Source of the DNA: Pseudomonas aylmerensis
GTDB lineage: Bacteria > Pseudomonadota > Gammaproteobacteria > Pseudomonadales > Pseudomonadaceae
Assembly (NCBI RefSeq): GCF_001702265.1
Contig: NZ_MAUE01000002.1
Span: forward strand, 62,001 to 126,000
DNA: 64,000 bases
Direction: 5' to 3'
Of the stretch, positions 42,309-51,368 are shown piece after piece; the first letter of the stretch is position 1; each line of letters starts with the position of its first letter. The notes under the pieces were generated by a model, which saw nothing but the letters and a program-made list of their open reading frames with translations, had not been told where the DNA came from and made no database searches. Made by a program: the position numbers and the translations under genes.

Positions 42309-43229
42309 ATGAGTCTGCATGAAACCTACGGTCAGCCCCTGCTGACCTTCCCCGACGCCGAAAAAAGCCCGCTGAGCATCCGCGCCAAGGCCCTGGTGTT
42401 TGTCGATCCGCGCTCGCGCCAGCTGCGCGAAGACCTGGAAAACCTCGCGCCGCGCGCCTTGCCCGTGTTGATTCGCGGCGAGACCGGCAGCGGTAAAGAG
42501 CTGTTGGCCCGGCATATCCATCGGGGCAGCGACCGTACTGGCTTGTTTGTCTCGGTCAACTGCGGCGCCATCAGCCCGACTTACGCCGACGCCGAGTTGT
42601 TCGGCTACGCCGCCGGTGCCCACAGCGGGGCGGCCAGTAGCCGTGCCGGTTGGTTCGGCTCGGCCAATGGCGGCACTTTGTACCTGGACGAGATTGGCGA
42701 CTTGCCGTTGCCGATCCAGGTCAAGCTGCTCGCGGCCCTGGAGAATCACGAAGTCACCCGCGTCGGCGCCCACCAGCCAAGCCCGGTGGATGTGCGGCTG
42801 GTGGCGGCCACCAGCATCGACCTCGCCCAGGCCGTAGCGGCCGGCAAGTTCCATGAGCGCCTGTTCCATTACCTGAGCGAAGGCCAGCTGGACTTGCCCG
42901 CATTGCGCGAGCGCGTCGGCGATATCCTGTCCCTGGCCGAATACTTCCTGGGCATCTACAGCCAGCGCCTGGACCTGCCGGTGCCGCTGATCAGCGATGC
43001 GGCGCAACGGGTGCTGGAACACCACAGCTGGCCGGGCAATACCCGCGAGCTGGAAAACGTCATTCACTTCGCCTTGCTCGTCAGCAGCGGCGACGAGATT
43101 TTGCCCGAGCATTTGAACCTGCCGGTAGCGGGCTCGCCGCTGGAACAGGTGCAGCGCATCTTTGCCGCCGCCAGCCCTGCCGAGCAGGAAGCCTTGCGCG
43201 CCTTTCTACGTGAGCAAGCCGCTACATGA
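42309..43229 (+). CDS. Degenerate sigma-54 activator lacking HTH
   Basis: A 306-residue AAA+ protein of the sigma-54 activator family. Walker A GETGSGKE (57-64), Walker B YLDEIGDLP and sensor WPGNTREL (241-248) are present. Three functional elements differ from the family: the sigma-54-contacting GAFTGA loop reads GAHSGA (103-108), the arginine-finger stretch FRxDLYYRL reads FHERLFHYL (181-189), and no C-terminal DNA-binding helix-turn-helix follows. There is also no N-terminal sensor domain. It lies 150 bases before an orphan metQ and near organosulfur genes, so it may be a diverged SfnR-type regulator of sulfur scavenging. Confidence 0.8.
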   Translation: MSLHETYGQPLLTFPDAEKSPLSIRAKALVFVDPRSRQLREDLENLAPRALPVLIRGETGSGKELLARHIHRGSDRTGLFVSVNCGAISPTYADAELFGYAAGAHSGAASSRAGWFGSANGGTLYLDEIGDLPLPIQVKLLAALENHEVTRVGAHQPSPVDVRLVAATSIDLAQAVAAGKFHERLFHYLSEGQLDLPALRERVGDILSLAEYFLGIYSQRLDLPVPLISDAAQRVLEHHSWPGNTRELENVIHFALLVSSGDEILPEHLNLPVAGSPLEQVQRIFAAASPAEQEALRAFLREQAAT

Positions 43230-43378
43230 ACAAAATGGAATATCAACGTGAATAAAAGATATTGTTCGGGAATAAAAAATCTAGGTATTGTCCATTCCAC
43301 GCCGCGATAGCACTTCGCTGGCACACCACATAAAAAACGGTCGTCAGAGACGCCCCGGAATTTCGATAAGGACACTGC

Positions 43379-44161
43379 ATGAAAAAGGTTCTGTTGTTTA
43401 CCGCACTGGCGGCTGCCCTGACTGCAAGCTTCGCCCAGGCCAACGAGAAACTGGTGGTTGCCGCCACCCCGATCCCGCACGCCGAGATTCTCGAACTGGT
43501 CAAGCCAACCCTCGCCAAAGAAGGCGTGGACCTGGAAATCAAAGTCTTCACCGACTACGTACAGCCAAACGTGCAGGTTGCCGAGAAGCGCCTGGACGCC
43601 AACTACTTCCAGACCCTGCCGTACCTGGAAAACTTCAACAAGGGCAAGGGCACCAACCTGGTCACCGTGGTCGGTGTGCACGTTGAACCCTTCGGCGGCT
43701 ACTCGAAAAAAATCAAGAACATTTCTGAGCTCAAAGATGGCGCCACCGTGGCCATCCCGAACGAAGGCTCCAACAGCGGCCGCGCCCTGTTGCTGCTGCA
43801 GAAAGCCGGCGTGATCACCCTGAAAGACCCGACCAACGCCCTGGCCACGCCGAAAGACATCGCCAGCAACCCGAAAAACCTGAAATTCAAAGAGCTGGAA
43901 TCGGCGCTGCTGCCACGCGTGCTGGACCAGGTTGACCTGGACCTGATCAACACCAACTACGCCCTGGAAGCTGGCCTGAACCCAGCCAAGGACGCGCTGA
44001 TCATCGAAGACGCCAAGTCGCCGTACGTGAACTTCCTGGTTGCCCGCCCGGACAACAAGGACAGCGACGCCATCCAGAAACTGGCCAAGGCCCTGACCAG
44101 CCCGGAAGTCAAAGCCTTCATCGAGAAGAAGTACAACGGCGCCGTAGTGCCTGCGTTCTGA
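43379..44161 (+). CDS. metQ: MetQ-family methionine-binding protein (orphan)
   Basis: A 260-residue periplasmic NlpA/MetQ protein. A signal peptide ends near FAQAN; the mature protein starts with KLVVAATPIPHAEIL and contains VFTDYVQPNVQVAEKRLDAN and IPNEGSNSGRALLLLQ, as MetQ does. There is no lipobox Cys, so it is soluble rather than a lipoprotein. No metN or metI follows; it may feed the MetNI transporter 11 kb away or another permease. GATAAGGACAC precedes the ATG, and a terminator follows. Confidence 0.9.
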   Translation: MKKVLLFTALAAALTASFAQANEKLVVAATPIPHAEILELVKPTLAKEGVDLEIKVFTDYVQPNVQVAEKRLDANYFQTLPYLENFNKGKGTNLVTVVGVHVEPFGGYSKKIKNISELKDGATVAIPNEGSNSGRALLLLQKAGVITLKDPTNALATPKDIASNPKNLKFKELESALLPRVLDQVDLDLINTNYALEAGLNPAKDALIIEDAKSPYVNFLVARPDNKDSDAIQKLAKALTSPEVKAFIEKKYNGAVVPAF

Positions 44162-44190
44162 TGTAACCCAAAACCCCCTTCAAGGTTTGA

Positions 44191-44225
44191 ACGCCGACGG
44201 CTATTACAGCGTCGGCGTTTTTTTA
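44191..44225 (+). terminator. Terminator of metQ
   Basis: ACGCCGAC-GGCTATTACAGC-GTCGGCGT followed by TTTTTTT, 30 bases after the metQ stop. Confidence 0.9.
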
Positions 44226-44248
44226 TGGGCTTCAGAGGCTTCAAGACT

Positions 44249-44340
44249 GTAGGCACTGGCTTGCCGGCGATAGCGGTGGGTCAGCCGGCCTACCGGCGAC
44301 TGAAAGACCGCTATCGCAGGCAAGCCAGCTCCCACAGTTG
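44249..44340. repeat. REPIN plus scattered REP units
   Basis: TGTAGGCACTGGCTTGCCGGC and CGCAGGCAAGCCAGCTCCCACAG form a REPIN; a further degenerate unit, CTGTGGGAGCCGTCGAGCCCC, lies at about 44443-44463. Confidence 0.75.
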
Positions 44341-44555
44341 GGCGGTGTGGGGGCTGGAATCCCTGCCACACAGCGACACTCTGGAGAAACTGCAACCAGC
44401 GAACGCCGGCTCTTGCTCAAATCCCAGCCACACAGCAGATCCCCCTGTGGGAGCCGTCGAGCCCCAGCGAGGCCGCGAAGGCGGTGTGTCAGCCACAAAA
44501 GGACCGTCAGTGCCGCCGCCTTCACAGCCTCGCTACAGCTCGACCTCTCCCACAA

Positions 44556-44642
44556 TCAGGCCGCGCGGCTATTGATCGCCCTGCGCAACGCCACCAACCA
44601 TTTCACCAGCTCCTGCGGATCAATCGGTTTCGTGTTGTTCAT
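44556..44642 (-). CDS. Possible 28-residue peptide
   Basis: ATG at 44642 follows GAGGGAATG on the minus strand and encodes MNNTKPIDPQELVKWLVAL plus nine more residues, ending at TGA just where REP-like sequence begins. It is well formed at its start, so it may be a real small protein, or the N-terminal stub of a longer gene cut by repeat insertion. No family recognised. Confidence 0.35.
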   Translation of the reverse strand: MNNTKPIDPQELVKWLVALRRAINSRAA

Positions 44643-44852
44643 TGTTCATTCCCTCGAATCACAGACCCCCCAACCATAGCTGCCACCCATCAAACCCGCG
44701 AATCCGGGGGTTATCTTTTTGGGTGATATCAATATGCTATTTGGGTATTTAAATTTTGCTTTTTATACCTTTAGAGTTCGCGCTACCCGACGTTACCCAC
44801 GCCGGACTGGATTGCGCCCGCTGCATTACCCTTGCGGCGTCATGGACTCAAG

Positions 44853-45518
44853 ATGACCTTCGATTTCGCTTTTATCCTCAGCACCCTGCCGGCGTTTCTC
44901 AAGGCCGTGGGGGTGACGCTGCAAGTGGGCCTGATCGCCATTGCCACCTCGTTGCTGGTGGCGCTGATCAACGCCGCGCTGCTGGTGTTTCGCACACCCT
45001 ACCTGTCGCGCCTGGTGGCGCTGTACGTCGAGCTGGCGCGTAACACACCGCTGCTGATCCAGCTGTTCTTCGTGTACTTCGCTTTGCCCGCGCTGGGCTT
45101 GAATATCTCCGGCTTCTGGGCGGCGATCATCACCATGACGTTCCTCGGCGGTGCCTACCTCACCGAAGTGCTGCGCGCCGGCGTGGAAGCGGTGCCGCTG
45201 GCGCAGATCGAGTCCGGCAAGTCCATCGGCCTGTCCGACTGGCAACTGCTGCGCCATGTGATCCTGCCCCAGGCGGGCATCCTCAGCCTGCCGGCGTTGT
45301 TCGCCAATTTCATCTTCCTGCTCAAGGAAACCACGGTGGTTTCCGCCGTGGCGGTGCCGGAGATTCTCTACACCACCAAGAGCTACATCGCCCTTTACTA
45401 CAAGACTTACGAAATGCTCGCCGTGCTGACGCTGATTTGCGTACTGCTGTTTTTGCCGTTGTCGCTGCTGCTCAGCCGCCTGGAAAGGAGGCTCCAGCAT
45501 GGCCAGTTCGGGTCTTGA
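44853..45518 (+). CDS. Polar amino-acid ABC permease 1
   Basis: A 221-residue HisM/GlnP-type permease with five helices, family segments VTLQVGLIAIATSLLVAL and LYVELARNTPLLIQLFFVYFALP, and the coupling loop ESGKSIGLSDWQLLRHVILPQ. The start at 44853 (MTFDFAFIL) is preferred. It overlaps the next permease by 20 bases. With the three downstream genes it forms a complete importer; the sulfur context suggests cystine or a related compound, but substrate is not proven. Confidence 0.9.
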   Translation: MTFDFAFILSTLPAFLKAVGVTLQVGLIAIATSLLVALINAALLVFRTPYLSRLVALYVELARNTPLLIQLFFVYFALPALGLNISGFWAAIITMTFLGGAYLTEVLRAGVEAVPLAQIESGKSIGLSDWQLLRHVILPQAGILSLPALFANFIFLLKETTVVSAVAVPEILYTTKSYIALYYKTYEMLAVLTLICVLLFLPLSLLLSRLERRLQHGQFGS

Positions 45519-46158
45519 GTTGTTGTGGGTGTCGTTGCCGCAACTGGGCAAAGGCGCCGCACAAACCCTGTCGATTTCGTTTCTGAGCATCGCCTTCAGC
45601 ACCGTCGGTGGCGTGTTGTATGGCGTGCTGCGGACCTTGAACAACACACTGATCAACGCGGTCCTGCGGGTGTACCTGGAGCTGTTTCGCGCGATCCCGG
45701 TGCTGGTGTGGTTGTACCTGCTGTTTTTCGGACTGCCGATTTTCTTCGGCCTGAGCATTCCGAGCTTCTGGTGCGCCGTGCTGGTGCTGTCGCTGTGGGG
45801 CGCCAGTGAGGTGGGCGAGGTGGTGCGTGGCGCATTGCATTCGCTGCCCCGTGGCCAGCGTGAAGCCGGCTTGTCGATTGGCCTGTCCGACCCGCAGCTG
45901 TACGGCTATGTGCTGCTGCCTCAGGCCCTCAAGCGCATGACGCCGCCGACCATCAACGTGTACACGCGCATCATCAAGACCAGCTCGCTGGCGGTGCTGA
46001 TCGGCGTGGTGGACGTGATCAAGGTCGGCCAGCAAATCATCGAACGCACCTACGAGTCGGTATTGATCTATGGCGTGCTGTTCCTGTTTTTCTTCTTTAT
46101 CTGCTACCCGTTGTCGGCCGCCTCCAAGGTGCTGGAACGGCGCTGGGCCCAAGCATGA
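45499..46158 (+). CDS. Polar amino-acid ABC permease 2
   Basis: A 219-residue permease of the same family (VYLELFRAIPVLVWLYLLFF; EAGLSIGLSDPQLYGYVLLPQ). GGAAAGGAGG lies before the ATG inside the upstream gene, and the stop overlaps the ATPase start as ATGA. It should pair with permease 1 as a heterodimeric channel. Confidence 0.9.
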   Translation: MASSGLELLWVSLPQLGKGAAQTLSISFLSIAFSTVGGVLYGVLRTLNNTLINAVLRVYLELFRAIPVLVWLYLLFFGLPIFFGLSIPSFWCAVLVLSLWGASEVGEVVRGALHSLPRGQREAGLSIGLSDPQLYGYVLLPQALKRMTPPTINVYTRIIKTSSLAVLIGVVDVIKVGQQIIERTYESVLIYGVLFLFFFFICYPLSAASKVLERRWAQA

Positions 46159-46931
46159 GCGCATTGATCGAGTTTAAGGGTTTCAACAAATTCTTCGGCG
46201 AGCAGCAGGTGCTCAAGGGCATCGACTTGAGCGTGCAAAGCGGCGAAGTGGTGGTGATCCTCGGCCCCAGCGGCTGCGGCAAAAGCACCTTGCTGCGCTG
46301 CCTCAACGGCCTGGAAGTGGCGCACAGCGGCAGCCTGCGATTCGCCGGCAACGAACTGTTGGACAAAGCCACCGACTGGCGCCAGGTGCGCCAGGACGTG
46401 GGCATGGTGTTCCAGAGCTACCACCTGTTCCCGCACATGAGCGTGCTCGACAACATCCTGCTCGGCCCGCTGAAAGTGCAAAAACGCGACCCTCGCGAGG
46501 CCCGCGAACAGGCGGAAAAACTGCTCGAGCGCGTCGGCCTGGCCGACAAGCGCGACGCCTTCCCGCGTCAGTTGTCCGGGGGCCAGCAGCAACGTATCGC
46601 GATCGTCCGCTCGTTGTGCATGAACCCGCAGGTCATGCTGTTTGACGAAGTCACCGCCGCCCTTGACCCGGAAATGGTCAAGGAAGTGCTGGAAGTGATC
46701 CAAGGCCTGGCCCGCGATGGCATGACCCTGTTGATCGTCACCCATGAAATGGCCTTCGCCCGCGCTGTCGCCGACCGCGTCGTCTTCATGGAGGCCGGTC
46801 GCATCCTCGAACACAACACCCCCGAAGAATTCTTTACGAACCCGCAAACCGCACGCGCGCAGCAGTTCCTGGAGAAGTTTTCCTTTGTTTCAACACTGCC
46901 CAAGAAGAACCAGGAACTGGAGCTGATATGA
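46155..46931 (+). CDS. Polar amino-acid ABC ATPase
   Basis: A 258-residue ATPase of the GlnQ/HisP class: Walker A GPSGCGKST, signature [15 protein letters not shown], Walker B VMLFDEVTAALDPE and switch His in IVTHEMAFAR. Starts and ends overlap both neighbours by four bases, so all four transporter genes are coupled. Confidence 0.93.
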   Translation: MSALIEFKGFNKFFGEQQVLKGIDLSVQSGEVVVILGPSGCGKSTLLRCLNGLEVAHSGSLRFAGNELLDKATDWRQVRQDVGMVFQSYHLFPHMSVLDNILLGPLKVQKRDPREAREQAEKLLERVGLADKRDAFPRQLSGGQQQRIAIVRSLCMNPQVMLFDEVTAALDPEMVKEVLEVIQGLARDGMTLLIVTHEMAFARAVADRVVFMEAGRILEHNTPEEFFTNPQTARAQQFLEKFSFVSTLPKKNQELELI

Positions 46932-47782
46932 AAAAGTTACTGCTGCCCCTGATTGCCGTCGCATTACTCGCCGGCTGCGACAAAAAGGCCGAAGAGCCTG
47001 CAAAACCAGCGGCTGCCGCCGTGAGTTCGCTGGACAAGATCAAGGCGCGCGACAAGCTGATTGTCGGCGTATTCACTGACAAACCGCCGTTCGGCTTCGT
47101 CAACGAATCCGGGCGCTATGTGGGCTTCGATACCGACATCGGCCGCCAATTCGCCAAGGACCTGCTGGGCGATGAAAACAAGGTTGAGTTCGTCGCCGTC
47201 GAGCCGGCCAGCCGTATTCCGTTCCTGCAAAGCGACAAGGTCGATCTGATCCTCGCCAACATGACCGTGACCCCGGAACGCAAGGAAGCGGTGGACTTCA
47301 CCAACCCCAACCTGAAAGTCGCGGTGCAGGCCCTGGTGCCTAACGACAGCGCGGTGAAAAGCCTGGATGACCTGGCCACCCGCACCACCATCGTTACCAC
47401 CGGCACCACCGCCGATATCTGGCTGACCAAGAACCACCCGGACTGGAAACTGCTCAAGTTCGAGAAAAACTCCGAGTCGCTGCAAGCACTGTCGGCCGGC
47501 CGTGGTGATGCGTACGCGCAGGACAACCTGGTGCTGTTCAGCTGGGCCAAGCAGAACCCGGGCTATCGCGTGCTGGAAGAAAAACTCGGTGACGAAGCGC
47601 CGATTGCGCCGGCGGTGAAGAAAGGCAACATCGAGCTGCGCGACTGGGTGAATGCCGAGCTGGCGAAATTGGGTGAGGAGAAATTCCTGCTCAAGCTGTA
47701 CGACCAGTACGTGCGTAAAGAGCTGAGCGATGACACCAAGCCTGAGAGCGTGATTGTTGAAGGCGGCAAGTGGCAGGGTTGA
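46928..47782 (+). CDS. Amino-acid ABC substrate-binding lipoprotein
   Basis: A 284-residue binding protein. The lipobox LLAGC places the lipidated Cys at 17. The mature part has the type-3 SBP signature KLIVGVFTDKPPFGFVNESG and YVGFDTDIGRQFAKDLLG, with the usual Arg in ERKEAVDFTNP. Being a lipoprotein it stays on the membrane near the permease. Substrate is a polar amino acid, possibly cystine given neighbours. Confidence 0.9.
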   Translation: MKKLLLPLIAVALLAGCDKKAEEPAKPAAAAVSSLDKIKARDKLIVGVFTDKPPFGFVNESGRYVGFDTDIGRQFAKDLLGDENKVEFVAVEPASRIPFLQSDKVDLILANMTVTPERKEAVDFTNPNLKVAVQALVPNDSAVKSLDDLATRTTIVTTGTTADIWLTKNHPDWKLLKFEKNSESLQALSAGRGDAYAQDNLVLFSWAKQNPGYRVLEEKLGDEAPIAPAVKKGNIELRDWVNAELAKLGEEKFLLKLYDQYVRKELSDDTKPESVIVEGGKWQG

Positions 47783-47814
47783 TCATTCAGCTGTTGGGTG
47801 ACTGATCTACCGTC

Positions 47815-47905
47815 TTCGCGAGCAAGCCCGCTCCCACATCGACCGAGCTCCACCTTTGGAATGCGGACAAATGTGGGAGCGGGCTTGCTCGCGAAGAGGC
47901 CGTCC
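47815..47905. repeat. REPIN
   Basis: CGCGAGCAAGCCCGCTCCCACA and TGTGGGAGCGGGCTTGCTCG in inverted order, in the gap between convergent genes. Confidence 0.9.
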
Positions 47906-47915
47906 CAGGCCTCTC

Positions 47916-49082
47916 TTATTCCGGCCAATGCCAAGCCGGTGCATCCAGAATCCCCTGTCCCACAATCCGCGTCTCCCCCAGCACCTTCTCCAGCACAATC
48001 GAATTGCACCCTTCATCCTGCTGCAACGCCGCAATCAGCCGGCTGGCATGCGACACCACCCACACCTGGCACTGCTGTGACGCCTGGATAATCAGGCGCG
48101 CCAACGCCGGCAGCAGGTCCGGATGCAAACTGGTTTCCGGCTCGTTCAGCACCATCATGGTCGGCGGCCGAGGCGTCAGCAGCGCCGCGATCAGCAGCAG
48201 GTAACGCAAGGTGCCGTCCGACAACTCCGCCGCCGAGAGCGGCCGCAGCAACCCCTCCTGATAAAACTCAAGGGCGAAGCGCCCACCCTGCAACGGCTGG
48301 ATATTCAGGCGTGCACCGGGAAACGCATCGCTGACCGCGCGCTGCAAGGCTTCGGGGTCGCCAATCTCGCGAATGGTCTGCAACGCGGCCGCCAGGTCGC
48401 GACCGTCGTGGTGCAGCACCGGTGTGCGCGTGCCCAGTTGCGGTTGGCGCACGGGGGCATCGGCATCGCTGCGAAAGTGATCATAAAAACGCCAGCCACG
48501 AATGCTTTCGCGCAACAGCAACACTTCCGGTGAGCCGCGCAGGCTGCCGACCTGGTCGAACAGGCTGTGGTAGTTCGGCGTGTGCTGGGCCAGCACATCC
48601 CAGGCGCGGCCTTCGCGAGCGCGCACCATCGGCCCTGAGCGTTGCACCAGCAGGCTGGCCGGGCGGTAGACGTGGCCGGCCCAGATGCATTCCTTCTTCA
48701 CCTCCGGGTCCAGGGAAAAATACGACAGGGTCTTCTCCGGCAAGCCGAGGGAAATCGCGTAGCTGAAATCCTCGGCGGCAAACCCCAGGCGCAGACGCTT
48801 CACACTCTGGCGCACGACCGCTTCCACCGGCACCTCGCCGTTGTGCATGCGTCGGCTGATGGTCTCGGGGCCGGCCCAGAAGGTCGAGTCCAGCCCGCCC
48901 TCACGGGCCAGTGCATTGATCACTCCGCCCTGGGCGGTTTCGGCCAGCAGGCGCAAGGCGCGGTACAGGTTGGACTTGCCGCTGCCGTTGGGCCCGGTGA
49001 TCAGGTTCAGCCGGTCCAGCGGCACCACCAATTTGTTGATCGAGCGGTAATTGGCCACCGCGAGGGTCTTGAGCATGGGCAT
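47916..49082 (-). CDS. AAA family ATPase, RecF/OLD-like
   Basis: A 388-residue ATPase of the ABC/SMC class with Walker A GPNGSGKS (30-37), signature-like LSAAELSDGTLRYL and a late Walker B MMVLNEPETSLHPDL (Asp replaced by Asn at the usual position), then D-loop and His segment VWVVSHASRL. The N-terminal LKTLAVANYRSINKLVVPL is typical of the AAA_21/OLD group. There is no TOPRIM nuclease. Such proteins are found in repair and in defence modules, but this one stands alone in a backbone region. A start three residues in (MLKT, 49076) is also possible. Confidence 0.8.
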   Translation of the reverse strand: MPMLKTLAVANYRSINKLVVPLDRLNLITGPNGSGKSNLYRALRLLAETAQGGVINALAREGGLDSTFWAGPETISRRMHNGEVPVEAVVRQSVKRLRLGFAAEDFSYAISLGLPEKTLSYFSLDPEVKKECIWAGHVYRPASLLVQRSGPMVRAREGRAWDVLAQHTPNYHSLFDQVGSLRGSPEVLLLRESIRGWRFYDHFRSDADAPVRQPQLGTRTPVLHHDGRDLAAALQTIREIGDPEALQRAVSDAFPGARLNIQPLQGGRFALEFYQEGLLRPLSAAELSDGTLRYLLLIAALLTPRPPTMMVLNEPETSLHPDLLPALARLIIQASQQCQVWVVSHASRLIAALQQDEGCNSIVLEKVLGETRIVGQGILDAPAWHWPE

Positions 49083-49197
49083 TCAGTCGGCTTGGGAACC
49101 ATTGGAGTATGGGAGCCTCCATGCAGATAAGGAACCCTGATCTAAGCTCACAGTCGCATACACACTGGCAAGTCGGCATCACGCAAAAGGAGCCTGC

Positions 49198-50301
49198 ATG
49201 GGCGGTCGCACTGCAAACATTATTCTGAGCCTTGGCCTCCTGGCGCTGCTGAGCGGCTGTGGCCAGGACAAAGCCGAGCCCAAGCAGCATTCCCGGGTGT
49301 TTGTACAGACCGTACAGCCGGCGGATTTCGCCGCGGCGGTCACGCTCACCGGGGACATCCAGGCGCGCGTGCAAACCGATTTGTCGTTCCGCGTCGGCGG
49401 CAAGATCATCCAGCGTTCGGTGGATGTCGGTGACCGCGTCAGCGCCAGGCAAGTGCTGGCCAGGCTCGACCCCAAGGACTTGCAGACCAACGTCGATTCC
49501 GCCCAGGCCCAGGTCGTGGCCGAGCAGGCGCGGGTCAAGCAGACCGCCGCCGCGTTCGTGCGCCAGGAAAAGCTGTTGCCCAAGGGCTACACCAGCCGCA
49601 GTGAATACGATTCTGCCCAGGCCGCGTTGCGCAGCAGCCAAAGCGCTCTGGCCGCGGCCCAGGCCCAACTGGCCAACGCCCGCGAACAGCTCGGCTACAC
49701 CGCGCTGGTGGCCGATGCACCGGGGATCATCACCGCGCGCCAGGCTGAAGTCGGCCAGGTGGTGCAGGCCACTGTGCCGATCTTCAGCCTGGCCCGCGAT
49801 GGCGAGCGCGATGCGGTGTTCAACGTGTATGAATCGCTGCTGGTCGAGCCGCCGCCCGATGCACCGATCACCGTGAGCCTGCTCGACAATCCGAGCATCA
49901 AGGCGGTGGGAAAAGTCCGCGAAGTCACCCCGGCCGTGGCGGCCAACACCGGCACCGTGCAAGTGAAGATCGCTCTGCAGGCGTTGCCCAAAGGCATGCA
50001 GTTGGGCTCGGTGGTGAGCGCCACCGCCAATGGCCCGGCCAAGGCCAGCATCGAACTGCCGTGGGCGGCGCTGACCAAAGACCTCAGCGAACCCGCCGTG
50101 TGGCTGATCGACGACGACGGCAAGGCGCAACTGCACAAGGTCACCGTGGCACGTTATCTCACCGGCAAAGTCATCATCAGCGACGGCCTCAAGGGCGGCG
50201 AAAAAGTCGTGGTGGCCGGCGGGCAGTTGCTGCATCCGGGCATGGTGGTGGAAATCGCCCAGCCGCCGGATCAGGCCCAGGCGCAAGGAGTGCAACCATG
50301 A
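49198..50301 (+). CDS. RND efflux adaptor (MFP) 1, TriA-like
   Basis: A 367-residue periplasmic adaptor lipoprotein: lipobox LLSGC near residue 21, then beta-barrel and lipoyl parts (VTLTGDIQARVQTDLSFRVGG), a coiled hairpin (about 100-165, rich in Ala/Gln) and a second lipoyl half (LVADAPGIITARQAEVGQVV). AAAAGGAGCC precedes the ATG. It shares an operon with a second adaptor and an RND pump, the arrangement known from TriABC of P. aeruginosa. The operon lacks an outer-membrane channel gene. Confidence 0.9.
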   Translation: MGGRTANIILSLGLLALLSGCGQDKAEPKQHSRVFVQTVQPADFAAAVTLTGDIQARVQTDLSFRVGGKIIQRSVDVGDRVSARQVLARLDPKDLQTNVDSAQAQVVAEQARVKQTAAAFVRQEKLLPKGYTSRSEYDSAQAALRSSQSALAAAQAQLANAREQLGYTALVADAPGIITARQAEVGQVVQATVPIFSLARDGERDAVFNVYESLLVEPPPDAPITVSLLDNPSIKAVGKVREVTPAVAANTGTVQVKIALQALPKGMQLGSVVSATANGPAKASIELPWAALTKDLSEPAVWLIDDDGKAQLHKVTVARYLTGKVIISDGLKGGEKVVVAGGQLLHPGMVVEIAQPPDQAQAQGVQP

Positions 50302-51368
50302 AGCAGTTGACGGTGGTACTCGCTGCCAGCTTGTTGCTGATGGCCTGCTCCAAGGAAGAACCGCCGCCCGAGCCACTGCGCCCGGTGCTGTCGATGGAAG
50401 TGAAGTCCGAAGACCAGGAAAACCTCGGTCGCTTCGCCGGCACCATCCAGGCCCGCTACGAGAGCAACCTGGGTTTCCGTGTGCCCGGTCGCATCGCCCG
50501 CCGCGCCGTGGACGTCGGCGCCGAAGTGGAGAAGGGCGCCTTGCTCGCCGTGCTTGACCCCACCGACCAGCAAAACCAGTTGCGTGCCGCCCAGGGCGAC
50601 CTTGCCCGCGTGCAGGCGCAGTTCATCAACGCCCAGGCCAATGCGCGGCGTCAGCAGGAGCTGTTCAACCGTGGCGTCGGTGCCCAAGCCCAGCTGGACG
50701 TGGCCCAGACCGACCTGAAGACTACCCAGGCGTCCCTCGACCAGGCCCAGGCTTCGGTCAACCAGGCCAAGGACCAACTCAACTACGCCGAACTGCGCAC
50801 CGACCACGCCGGCATCGTCACCGCCTGGAACGCCGAGGCCGGCCAGGTGGTCAGCGCCGGCCAGCAAGTGGTGACCCTGGCCCGCCCGGATATCAAGGAA
50901 GCGGTGATCGACCTGCCCGCCGGCCTGGCCGAGCGCCTGCCGCCGGATGTGGTGTTCCTGGTGGCCGGGCAACTCGACCCCAGCGTGCACACCACCGCCA
51001 TCGTGCGTGAGATCGAACCCCAGGCCCAGAGCGCCACGCGCACGCGTCGCGCGCGCCTGACCCTGGCCGAGACGCCGCCCGCGTTTCGTCTTGGCACCGC
51101 GATCAGCGTGACCTTGAGTTCAACCATCGCACCGCGTATCGAATTGCCCATCAGCGCCTTGCAGGAAGTCGACGGCAAGACCCGCATCTGGCTGCTCGAC
51201 ACCCAGAGCCAGACCGTGCAACCGCGTGACGTCACGGTCATCAGCCGTGACGCCAGCAGCGCCTTGCTCAGCGGCGGCGTCAAACCCGGTGAGCGTGTGG
51301 TCACTGCCGGCGTGAACAGCCTGAAACCCGGGCAGAAAGTCAAAATCGACGAGGACAGCCCGCGATGA
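50298..51368 (+). CDS. RND efflux adaptor (MFP) 2, TriB-like
   Basis: A 356-residue adaptor with lipobox LLLMAC and the same domain order (AGTIQARYESNLGFRVPGR; coiled hairpin with QAQASVNQAKDQLNYAELRTD; HAGIVTAWNAEAGQVVSAGQ). Its ATG overlaps the previous stop (ATGA), which fixes the start at 50298 despite a longer open frame. Two different adaptors probably alternate around one pump trimer, as shown for TriA and TriB. Confidence 0.9.
   Translation: MKQLTVVLAASLLLMACSKEEPPPEPLRPVLSMEVKSEDQENLGRFAGTIQARYESNLGFRVPGRIARRAVDVGAEVEKGALLAVLDPTDQQNQLRAAQGDLARVQAQFINAQANARRQQELFNRGVGAQAQLDVAQTDLKTTQASLDQAQASVNQAKDQLNYAELRTDHAGIVTAWNAEAGQVVSAGQQVVTLARPDIKEAVIDLPAGLAERLPPDVVFLVAGQLDPSVHTTAIVREIEPQAQSATRTRRARLTLAETPPAFRLGTAISVTLSSTIAPRIELPISALQEVDGKTRIWLLDTQSQTVQPRDVTVISRDASSALLSGGVKPGERVVTAGVNSLKPGQKVKIDEDSPR

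Noticed and set aside
43230..43378. Possible -24/-12 sigma-54 promoter (TGGCAC at 43317) before metQ
   Set aside because: The GC element at the required ten-base spacing is missing.
47916..49082. OLD-like ATPase as part of a Gabija or similar defence system
   Set aside because: No TOPRIM domain and no UvrD-type or nuclease partner; it lies alone among backbone genes.
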